Shown in pieces: positions 1-6,604 of a stretch of 14,325 nucleotides of DNA. The translations under genes were made by a program, and so were the position numbers. The notes under the pieces were generated by a model. It saw only the letters and a list, made by a program, of their open reading frames with translations, was not told the origin of the DNA and did not search any database. This DNA comes from CAZKMM01 sp964553915. GTDB taxonomy: Bacteria; RBG-13-61-14; DRUE01. The stretch is taken from contig CAZKMM010000069.1 in NCBI GenBank assembly GCA_964553915.1, positions 1 to 14,325 of the forward strand. The letters run 5' to 3'. Position 1 is the first letter of the stretch. Each line of letters opens with the position of its first letter.

Positions 1-974
1 TTGGTTTTTAGTTCTAAATATTTCTTTTTTGCTTCAGGGTCGTTTAATATCGGTCCCTGAAGAAGATTAAGCTCAGCATCCAGACGGGCAAGCTGGTTGT
101 TCAGCTTTTTAACCTGCTCCGAATCTGGTTTCTTTAAAGATTTCAACTCCAGCTTCATCTCTCCCAGATACTTCCCACCGGCTCCTGCTTGAACTAAAAG
201 ACAATTTCCGTAAAGCACCGGCTCCCAGAGATAACGAGGGCTTCCACTTACCACAACCAAATCTATCCCCACTATCTCCTGGCAAATCTTTTTACTTTGC
301 TCCAAGCCGAGATTAAATAAACCAACCACCAGCTCCGCTTGTTTTTGCTCCCGAAGAATTCGGGTCATCTCCCGAGCGATTGAAACCGGCTCTTCTGCTT
401 TTAGTCCCAGAGGAAGCAAATTGCTTTTCTTAATAAGTCCGAAAATACCGATTTTAATCCCTGCCTTGTTGACCAGCTGAAATCGGGGAAATACCAGCTG
501 ATTGCTCGCCTTATAATAAAGATTAGAAGAAATTAAATTAAGCTCTCCTTTTTCTTTCGCCAGCTTTTTTAAATGCTTAAGAAAATCAACCCCGCCAGCA
601 AGGTCTGAAACCCCGATATTTATCGCATCAAGTTTTAACTTGGCACAGGCTTTAGCCAGAACCTCCGCAGAGCGACGGGCAAAATCATCCGGCTGGCTCA
701 TTAGATAACGCTGTGAAAAAAAACTATTCCCAGCATCCACCTGAAGCACCGGCTTTTTCAATTCAAAATATCTCTGGATATATTTTGCCCGGCGGGCAAT
801 TCCTCCCATCGGTCGCTTCGGGCAACCACATAAATCCAGCTCCCCGCTAATATCATTGGTATAAAAAAGATAAATTTCCTCAGGCAATAACGGAGCTGAA
901 TTTTTAGAAGAAGAACATTGAAAAAATAAAATAATCATTGCCAGGAGCCAGAAAAATCTCAATTTAGTTGTCAT
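1..974 (-). CDS. UshA-like metallophosphatase-fold protein, probably inactive (3' end missing)
   Basis: Open reading frame of 324 codons that leaves the window at its C-terminus. The ATG at 974 follows GGAGGAGGG and overlaps the stop of the preceding gene by 11 bp, so translation is probably coupled. A hydrophobic N-terminus (about residues 6-19) ends in Cys20 followed by serines. This looks like an exported lipoprotein, but the -1 residue is Gln, so the lipobox is not canonical. Residues 37-63 (YTNDISGELDLCGC, then GGIARRAKYI) and the following blocks align by eye with the N-terminal domain of 5'-nucleotidase/UshA proteins. The ligand motifs are replaced: DxH reads D41-I-S43, GD reads G82-N83, GNHE reads GVSD (121-124), and GHxH reads GSPR (244-247). 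A coiled-coil-like stretch begins near residue 285. I infer an envelope protein with a non-catalytic fold; its partner and C-terminal domain are unknown. Confidence 0.75.
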   Translation of the reverse strand, partial: MTTKLRFFWLLAMIILFFQCSSSKNSAPLLPEEIYLFYTNDISGELDLCGCPKRPMGGIARRAKYIQRYFELKKPVLQVDAGNSFFSQRYLMSQPDDFARRSAEVLAKACAKLKLDAINIGVSDLAGGVDFLKHLKKLAKEKGELNLISSNLYYKASNQLVFPRFQLVNKAGIKIGIFGLIKKSNLLPLGLKAEEPVSIAREMTRILREQKQAELVVGLFNLGLEQSKKICQEIVGIDLVVVSGSPRYLWEPVLYGNCLLVQAGAGGKYLGEMKLELKSLKKPDSEQVKKLNNQLARLDAELNLLQGPILNDPEAKKKYLELKT

Positions 975-2169
975 TACCCTCCTCCCAGGCTTGAAAAACT
1001 AGTTTTGGAATTTCGCTTCCCGAAGGAAAAGCAGGGAAGAAAACCAATCCTGCCCCGGGTTGAAAGTTTACCAGCTTAATTACTTGCCATAATTCAGAAA
1101 AGGGAATTTCTTTTTTGCTCTGAAAATCTCTGGTCATTAATTTTATCACCGGTTCAGCCGGAGAGGGAATCATCTGGAAAAAATTTTGAGACGAGGTTTT
1201 CAGAGCCTTTTCTAATCCTTCCTGATTTAATCCCAGCTCGGATTTCATCTGACGGTGATAAAGCATCAGACAGTAAAAATCCAGCCCGGCTTTTTTCAAA
1301 ACCTCTAAATCCTGACCGAACCAGGCTAAACCATAGTGGGGTTTGAGGGCAGTCTCATAATATAAATTCATTCCCAGCTTAATTTGAGGATTTATTTTTT
1401 TAACCGAGTTTTTCAATTCCCGGGCAAATTGAGCCAGCTCTTCCGCTTTCCACTGGCTCCAATCCCAGAATTCCTCCCGGTATCCTTTAAATTTCCGCTT
1501 ACCATTTTTCACCCCAATTTGATAAAAAAGAAAAGGATGAGCCTGAGCCCCTTTCTCCTGCTGATAAAGAGAGCGGGCAAAAGGATGAAAATCCTCATTA
1601 TGCTTAAGCATCAGGTCATCCTGAATTAAAATTCCATCAATCGGATAATGAGCCAGTTCCAGATACAAGCTCTTAAGATAAGTTCTTACCTCAGGATGAA
1701 AAAGGCAGAGCCGGTCAGATAGTTTATATCTCTGCGAGGAAAAATCATAATACCAGCTATAAAACTGCTTATTATCAATCCCGTAATCTGCGGAGCGGGT
1801 GGTCATCCAGGCATAAATCTTTAAACCGAGTTGATGAGCTTTCTGGCACACTGAGTCAAGAAGGTCGCAAACGGTCGGAGCAATTTGGCTTTTAAAATAC
1901 ACTCCTTTATCCGCCATCGGAACACAAAGGCTATGAAATCTATCACCCGGATTCTGAAAGACCCTGAGGATAATGGCATTAACCCCGGCATTTTTTAATT
2001 CCAGAAGCCATTGCTCCAATTCCCCGGGACTCTGGAATTCCAGAACCGAAACCTGAACCGCTTTTAAAGAAGCGGGAGATTTATATTCAGGAGAATCTGA
2101 GCTGGAAAGAGAAGAAGCACTGAAGAGAAAAACAAACAAAAAAATCAGCCTGAAGCATTTTCCGGTCAT
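964..2169 (-). CDS. Exported glycoside-hydrolase-like protein, PgaB C-terminal (GHL13/GH153) type
   Basis: A 401-residue protein. I chose the ATG at 2169 because it lies 2 nt after the upstream stop and opens directly into a signal peptide (about residues 1-22). The longer frame reaching to 2379 only runs back into the upstream gene. The rest reads as a TIM barrel. GVYFKSQIAPTVCDLL (89-104), KIYAWM (117-122), DRLCLFHPEVRTYL (152-165) and DGILIQDD (178-185) resemble the C-terminal domain of PgaB, which binds and cleaves partly deacetylated poly-beta-1,6-GlcNAc. Asp184, Asp185 and Glu192/Asp193 are the candidate acidic active-site residues. PgaB's N-terminal polysaccharide deacetylase domain is absent. 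I infer a periplasmic or surface hydrolase or binding protein for an amino-sugar polymer; the substrate is not shown. No clear Shine-Dalgarno is visible, which fits translational coupling. Confidence 0.75.
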   Translation of the reverse strand: MTGKCFRLIFLFVFLFSASSLSSSDSPEYKSPASLKAVQVSVLEFQSPGELEQWLLELKNAGVNAIILRVFQNPGDRFHSLCVPMADKGVYFKSQIAPTVCDLLDSVCQKAHQLGLKIYAWMTTRSADYGIDNKQFYSWYYDFSSQRYKLSDRLCLFHPEVRTYLKSLYLELAHYPIDGILIQDDLMLKHNEDFHPFARSLYQQEKGAQAHPFLFYQIGVKNGKRKFKGYREEFWDWSQWKAEELAQFARELKNSVKKINPQIKLGMNLYYETALKPHYGLAWFGQDLEVLKKAGLDFYCLMLYHRQMKSELGLNQEGLEKALKTSSQNFFQMIPSPAEPVIKLMTRDFQSKKEIPFSELWQVIKLVNFQPGAGLVFFPAFPSGSEIPKLVFQAWEEGNDN

Positions 2170-2171
2170 TT

Positions 2172-3299
2172 TTAAATCAGTTCTGCTACCAGCTCGCACA
2201 GGTCTTTTACTTTTATCCCGGCTTCTTTCCCGGGCCGGGAAAGCATCCGCTCGCACATCGGACAGGCACTTGCCAGAATTTCTGCTCCCAGCTCCACCGC
2301 TTCTTGAATTCGTGCCCGGGCAATCCCCCGGGCAATTTCCGGATGAGAAAGCCCCAGCCCCCCGCCTCCACCACAGCAATTTGCCTGCTCCTGATTTTCA
2401 TAAAACTCCAGATATCCTTCTTCGGTTATTTCTTGAAGAATCTGGCGAGGAGCCTGATACACTCCCAAATATCTGCCCAGATGACAGGGGTCATGATAAA
2501 GAACCCGCTCTTTTATCTTTCCCTTCAAACTCAGCTGGGTAAAATTCTCAGAAACCAGCTCGGTGATATGTTTAATAGCTCCAACTTCTATCAAACCCGA
2601 CTCCTGATACTGGCTCTTTAAAAACCAGACGCAGGTGGGACAGGGGGAAATAATTAAATCATATCCTCCTAACCTCTCTGCCAGCCAGCTCTGATGCTCT
2701 TTAAAAACCTTCCAGTGCCCGGTGGTATAAAGGGGATAGCCACAGCAGATTTTCTCTTCAGCAAAAATCTGAAATTCTTCAGAGATTCTTTCCAGCACTT
2801 TTAAAATCTCTTTAATGGTTTCCGGGAAATAATTAGTCATTGTGCATCCGCTGAAAAACAAAACCTTTTTATTCTCCAGATGCCTGCCATTGCTGATTTG
2901 CTTCAAAGTGCTGGCAAGGTCTTTTCCATAAGGGTTTCCCTGCTTTTGCCAGCGACTGGCAAATTCCATCACCCGAGCTGGTGCCAAGCCCCGCTCCACT
3001 GCCAGAGACCTTCCGGCTTCAAAAGCTCCAATTACTTCAATTTGATGCTCGCAATAAGTCCGGGAAAGAATACAGCCACTGCACTGATAAAGGAGTTGAG
3101 CAGAATCTTGGTCCAGCTCCAGCACCCCATCTTTGACCAGTTTTAAAATGGTCATCTTTCCGGTCGGGGTGCTGGCTTCAGAGCAGGTGAAGTTCGCCAC
3201 CGGGCAGGCAAACCGGCAGAGCTTGGGACAATAACTGCAATATTCAATTTCTTTCTCATAGGGTTTAAGACGCTTTTGAATTTCCTGTTCAACCGCCAT
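2172..3299 (-). CDS. Fe-S oxidoreductase subunit with two CCG domains (GlcF/HdrD-like)
   Basis: A 375-residue cytoplasmic electron-transfer subunit. The N-terminus has a ferredoxin-like region with Cys21, 24, 28, 32 and 39, then Cys73, 76 and 83. Two cysteine-rich CCG domains follow. The first uses Cys152, CCG at 185-187 and CPTC at 220-223. The second uses Cys272, CCG at 308-310 and CPMC at 346-349. This order is that of glycolate-oxidase GlcF and heterodisulfide-reductase subunit D, where CCG domains bind Fe-S clusters and pass electrons to quinone or another acceptor. The start is well supported: GGAGGATAAAAATG, with the Shine-Dalgarno inside the last codons of the preceding flavoprotein gene and a 2-nt gap. 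By position it is probably the redox partner of the two flavoproteins. One expected Cys of the second ferredoxin motif is Ser79. The physiological substrate is unknown. Confidence 0.85.
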   Translation of the reverse strand: MAVEQEIQKRLKPYEKEIEYCSYCPKLCRFACPVANFTCSEASTPTGKMTILKLVKDGVLELDQDSAQLLYQCSGCILSRTYCEHQIEVIGAFEAGRSLAVERGLAPARVMEFASRWQKQGNPYGKDLASTLKQISNGRHLENKKVLFFSGCTMTNYFPETIKEILKVLERISEEFQIFAEEKICCGYPLYTTGHWKVFKEHQSWLAERLGGYDLIISPCPTCVWFLKSQYQESGLIEVGAIKHITELVSENFTQLSLKGKIKERVLYHDPCHLGRYLGVYQAPRQILQEITEEGYLEFYENQEQANCCGGGGGLGLSHPEIARGIARARIQEAVELGAEILASACPMCERMLSRPGKEAGIKVKDLCELVAELI

Positions 3300-3301
3300 T
3301 T

Positions 3302-4729
3302 TTATCCTCCATCTTTAAATGGGAAAAACCCCAGCTTGCCAGGGTTAAGAATGAAATTAGAATCCAAATTTTTCTTTATTTGCTCTAAAATTCTATGTCC
3401 CTCCCCCAATTCCTTCTTCAGCCACCTGCCCCGATGATAGCCAATTCCATGATGATGGCTGATAGAACCACCCAGCGATAAAACACTTTCCATCACCAGT
3501 TCCCAGACTTTTTGATACTGATTTTTAAGTTGCTCAGAATTATCACCGGTCAGCAGAAGACTGAAATAAATACAAACCCCTTCTCTCCAGGAATGGGAAA
3601 AATGAGCCATAATCAAGCCAAGATTTTTTATCTTTTCCATCACCAGATTATAAAGCTCCAGAGCCCGTGCCCAGGAGATGGAAACCTCAATGGTATCTAA
3701 CAATGTATTTGGCTGGGTTAAAATTCTGCTCTGCTGATACGAGACAGAATAGCGATGTTCCAGCCATCTTTTGCCCGGCTCCTCGCCCAGGTCCTTTCCG
3801 CCCAGCCGGGAAATAATCTCCCAGCCCAGCCGGGATTTTAATTCCATCACTTCCCGGTCCAGCCCCTCAAAACCAGCAATTAACAAACAGCCAGAAGCCG
3901 GCACCCCTAACTTTACAGCATTAAACTTGGTATCCAGCTCATCATAAAGCCGAAGCAGAGCCGGAGATAAATCTTTCTGCATTAAAAGCCTCATTGCTTC
4001 AAGAGCCGGTTTTAATTCAGGAAATTGAAATCCCCGATAAAACCGAACCCGGGGAAGATGATGAATAGTAATCAAGGCACTGGTGATAATCGCCAGAGTT
4101 CCTTCAGAACCAACCAGAACCTGGTCCAGGTCCGGTCCGGTCGCAGAGCGAGGGGTGGCACTGGTGTGAAAGATACTGCCATCTGCTAAAACTCCCTCCA
4201 GAGCAATTACTAAATCCTCAATCTTGCCATATTTGGCAGAAAGCTGACCTGCGCTCCTGGTTGAAAGCCATCCCCCCAGAGTGGAGCAATACATAGAAGC
4301 CGGGAAATGCCCGAGAGTAAACCCCTTTTGATTTAAATTCCTCTCCAGAACCTCGCCAAAAATCCCGGCTTCTGCTTCACAGGTAAGATTAGTGGGATTG
4401 ATAGAGCGAATCCGGTTCATTCTTTTCAAATCCACCACTACCCCACCTTCAAAAGGCACTGCCCCGGCTAACACCCCGGAGCCAGCCCCATAAGGAACCA
4501 GAGGAACTTGATTCTCCTGTGCCCAGAGAATAATCGCTCTTACCTCTTCAATATTCTCCGGAAAGCATATTGCCCAGGGAAGATGGGAGATTTTCCCCTC
4601 CCGAAGCTCAAGATAACCAAGAGGATAAATATCCCGGCTGTAAGAAAGCAAACTGAGCCGGTCAGATTTTACCTTTCCCGGACCAAGAATTTTACTCAAT
4701 CCAGCTACCGCACTTTTTGAATTTTCCAT
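3302..4729 (-). CDS. FAD-linked oxidase, GlcD/AGPS superfamily (paralogue 2)
   Basis: A 475-residue flavoprotein with an N-terminal FAD_binding_4 domain and a C-terminal FAD-oxidase_C-type domain. PYGAGSGVLAGAVPFEGG (79-96), TLGHFPASMYCSTLGGW (138-154) and VGSEGTLAIIT (206-216) form the expected FAD-binding blocks. SHHHGIG (424-430) near the C-terminus matches the histidine cluster of alkyldihydroxyacetonephosphate synthase, and DTIEVSISWA (345-354) matches another block of that family. The ATG at 4729 sits 1 nt after the upstream stop. An in-frame TTG at 4741 would add four residues, but neither site has a strong Shine-Dalgarno, so ATG with coupling is preferred. It is clearly paralogous to the gene before it but lacks that protein's lysine-rich insertion. 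The CCG-type neighbour argues for a dehydrogenase that exports electrons rather than the redox-neutral AGPS reaction. Substrate not identifiable. Confidence 0.85.
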   Translation of the reverse strand: MENSKSAVAGLSKILGPGKVKSDRLSLLSYSRDIYPLGYLELREGKISHLPWAICFPENIEEVRAIILWAQENQVPLVPYGAGSGVLAGAVPFEGGVVVDLKRMNRIRSINPTNLTCEAEAGIFGEVLERNLNQKGFTLGHFPASMYCSTLGGWLSTRSAGQLSAKYGKIEDLVIALEGVLADGSIFHTSATPRSATGPDLDQVLVGSEGTLAIITSALITIHHLPRVRFYRGFQFPELKPALEAMRLLMQKDLSPALLRLYDELDTKFNAVKLGVPASGCLLIAGFEGLDREVMELKSRLGWEIISRLGGKDLGEEPGKRWLEHRYSVSYQQSRILTQPNTLLDTIEVSISWARALELYNLVMEKIKNLGLIMAHFSHSWREGVCIYFSLLLTGDNSEQLKNQYQKVWELVMESVLSLGGSISHHHGIGYHRGRWLKKELGEGHRILEQIKKNLDSNFILNPGKLGFFPFKDGG

Positions 4730-4730
4730 T

Positions 4731-6263
4731 TCAAAGCCCAAGCTTTTTTGGGTTCATTATCCCTTTAGGGTCTATTGCCTGCTTGATTGCCTTTAATAGA
4801 GGCGAAGCTCCTCCGCTTTCCTGCTCCATCCATTTAGCTTTTAAAATTCCCACCCCGTGATGATGGCTTAAGGTTCCGCCTGCCTTTATACAGGCATCCA
4901 GAGCAGATTTCCAGACCGCATCATAATTTGCCAGCTTTTGCTCATAAGTTCGGGCAGTGGAGGCAATACTGAAATAAATGGAACATCCCTGAGGATAGGC
5001 GTGGGAAAAATGTGCCATTACCAGAGCATACCTGCTGATTGCCTCCCGCATAGAATAATAAAGATTTTCCAGATTATCCCAGACCGTTGCTACCTCAATC
5101 GTGTCCACAAAAAATCCCAGGTCAAAAGCTACCGACATTGTATAACTTACCCGATACCTGTGCTTCCACCAGTTTATCGCGGGCATTTCTCCCAGATCCA
5201 CCCCGCCCTGAGCCAGACAAATTTCCCTTGCCTTTTTATGCTCCAGCTCCACTATCTCTGGCTCTCCTTCAAATACCAGAACCAGCTTGGAATGTTTTGC
5301 CCATTTTTGAATAATCGCATTAGCCACCCGGGGATGATAAATATATGGCGCCATCCTCCTGATTAAATTAACCAGAGCACGATTTCGGGAAAAACCGTTC
5401 TTTTTCTTTTTGGGCTTTTCTTCCAGAGTGCCGGAGCTGGAAAAGAATGTATCCACCGGGTCGTAAAGCCTGACCACCGCGGGTCTTAATTCATTCTGGA
5501 ACATAAGGCGAATCGCCTCCAGTCCCTGATGAAGGTCCGGGAACATAAATCCCTGAAACTGTCTTGCCCGGGGATATTCCCAGAGCCGTAAAACCGCAGA
5601 GGTAATAATTCCCAGAGTTCCTTCTGAGCCAATAAAAATATGATTTAAAGAAGGACCAGTAGCAGAGCGGGGCACCGCCCGGGTGCGAAGTAAACCACCA
5701 TCAGGAAGCACCACCTCCAGAGCCACCACCATATCCTCAATCTTTCCATATTTGGAAGAGAGCTGACCTGCACCGCGGGTGGCAATCCATCCCCCTAAAG
5801 TTGAGCAGTAAATGGAACTGGGAAAATGCCCCAGGGTATAACCAGCCTGATTGAGCTTTCGCTCCAGCACCTCCCCCAGAATCCCGGCTTCAACCTCTGC
5901 GAGCATAGAAACCCGGTCTATGCCCCGGATTTGATTCATTCGCTTCAAATCAACGGTAATCCCGCCGGTCAAGGGAATGGTTCCACCACAAACTCCGCTG
6001 GCACCCCCTAAAGGGATAATCGGAATCTGAAATTGATTTGCCAGGTGAATCAGTGCCCGGACTTCCTCAGTAGAGCCGGGCCAGACAATCAAATGAGGAG
6101 GAGCTGGAGTTTTCCCCTGCTGAAGGGAGATGGTTTCCCGGGGAAGAATATCCCGGGAATAAATCAGCCTTTGAGCCTGCTTCTGGGAAATATGTTCTTC
6201 ACCTACTATACTGACCAGTTCCCGAACAAATTCTTCAGGCAGGCTGGGAAAATCTTTTTTCAT
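4731..6263 (-). CDS. FAD-linked oxidase, GlcD/AGPS superfamily (paralogue 1)
   Basis: A 510-residue flavoprotein and first gene of the five-gene operon. FAD-binding blocks are PLGGASGVCGG (84-94), TLGHFPSSIYCSTLGGW (143-159), an ATRGAGQLSSKYGKIEDM stretch (161-178) and IGSEGTLGIIT (211-221). AGPS-type C-terminal features are YRVSY (370-374), DTIEVATVWD (387-396), HFSHAYPQG (418-426) and SHHHGVG (466-472). AGPS proper makes ether-lipid precursors from acyl-dihydroxyacetone phosphate. GlcD-like relatives oxidise 2-hydroxy acids and pass electrons to Fe-S partners, and the downstream CCG protein favours the second role. Relative to its paralogue it has a basic insertion at about 280-320 containing KPKKKK. 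The ATG at 6263 has no Shine-Dalgarno, and an extended -10 box ends 7 nt before it, so the mRNA is probably leaderless. The substrate cannot be read from the sequence. Confidence 0.87.
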   Translation of the reverse strand: MKKDFPSLPEEFVRELVSIVGEEHISQKQAQRLIYSRDILPRETISLQQGKTPAPPHLIVWPGSTEEVRALIHLANQFQIPIIPLGGASGVCGGTIPLTGGITVDLKRMNQIRGIDRVSMLAEVEAGILGEVLERKLNQAGYTLGHFPSSIYCSTLGGWIATRGAGQLSSKYGKIEDMVVALEVVLPDGGLLRTRAVPRSATGPSLNHIFIGSEGTLGIITSAVLRLWEYPRARQFQGFMFPDLHQGLEAIRLMFQNELRPAVVRLYDPVDTFFSSSGTLEEKPKKKKNGFSRNRALVNLIRRMAPYIYHPRVANAIIQKWAKHSKLVLVFEGEPEIVELEHKKAREICLAQGGVDLGEMPAINWWKHRYRVSYTMSVAFDLGFFVDTIEVATVWDNLENLYYSMREAISRYALVMAHFSHAYPQGCSIYFSIASTARTYEQKLANYDAVWKSALDACIKAGGTLSHHHGVGILKAKWMEQESGGASPLLKAIKQAIDPKGIMNPKKLGL

Positions 6264-6279
6264 ATTAAGAATTATAACA
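6264..6279 (-). promoter_or_regulatory. Extended -10 promoter for the flavoprotein operon, predicted leaderless
   Basis: On the minus strand TGTTATAAT (TG-N-TATAAT) occupies 6271-6279, with TATAAT at 6271-6276. Only seven bases separate the hexamer from the ATG at 6263. Normal -10 to +1 spacing puts transcription start at or next to that A. The -35 position holds only a weak TTTTAT-like sequence. No ribosome-binding site is present, consistent with leaderless initiation. Confidence 0.55.
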
Positions 6280-6359
6280 TTTGATTAAGCGGGATAAAAT
6301 CTCTTTTTTTACTGAATGTCTTTGCTGGTTGGTGCGGGATTTTTTCTTGGAGACTTTTC

Positions 6360-6368
6360 TGGTAAAAT
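6360..6368 (+). promoter_or_regulatory. Putative extended -10 promoter for the symporter operon
   Basis: TGGTAAAAT matches TG-N-TAnAAT, with TAAAAT at 6363-6368. The -35 position is only a T-tract, so the call rests on the extended -10. It would give a leader of about 20 nt carrying the GAGGGGG ribosome-binding site of the first gene. The 133-bp divergent region 6264-6396 holds this promoter and the opposing one and could be co-regulated. I saw no convincing operator in it. Confidence 0.4.
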
Positions 6369-6396
6369 TTGAGGAAAAAAAATTTTGAGGGGGAAG

Positions 6397-6597
6397 ATGG
6401 AGAATAACTGGCTTCAGATTGCTTATCAATATCTGGTGGGCGGGGCATTTTTTGCCCTTACCCTCTGGCTTTGCTTTCATCAGGGGGGAGCAGAGCTTTC
6501 TCATCCTCAGGATAAAAAAATGCTTAAAATCTTGCTCGGAGGGTATCTGGGGTATCTTTCTGTTCATATTCTCTGGGCGTATCTGGCAAGGTTTTAA
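6397..6597 (+). CDS. Small two-helix membrane protein, possible symporter small subunit
   Basis: A 66-residue protein starting at the ATG at 6397, after GAGGGGGAAG. A TTG four codons upstream is in frame but overlaps the ribosome-binding site. Two hydrophobic segments (about residues 8-27 and 45-63) flank a short polar loop rich in charged residues (HPQDKK). It ends 7 nt before the symporter gene, whose own Shine-Dalgarno overlaps this stop codon. Small two-helix partners are known beside several sodium:solute symporters (YjcH with ActP, YhdT with PanF, DUF4212 proteins). The arrangement here is the same, but I do not recognise the sequence as a member of those families. Role as an accessory subunit is inferred from topology and position only. 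Confidence 0.7.
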   Translation: MENNWLQIAYQYLVGGAFFALTLWLCFHQGGAELSHPQDKKMLKILLGGYLGYLSVHILWAYLARF

Positions 6598-6604
6598 GGG
6601 GTAG

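Noticed and set aside
2170..2379. N-terminal 70-residue extension of the glycoside-hydrolase-like frame
   Set aside because: It overlaps the conserved CCG and CPMC region of the Fe-S gene in another frame; the ATG at 2169 starts a proper signal peptide.
4938..5366. Plus-strand 142-codon frame inside the first flavoprotein gene
   Set aside because: It lies antisense to conserved FAD-oxidase sequence, has no RBS and no family features; a shadow frame.
4731..6263. Confident call as alkyldihydroxyacetonephosphate synthase of ether-lipid synthesis
   Set aside because: Motifs match the superfamily, but the tandem duplication and CCG electron-transfer partner point to a dehydrogenase; no acyltransferase or reductase of that pathway is nearby.
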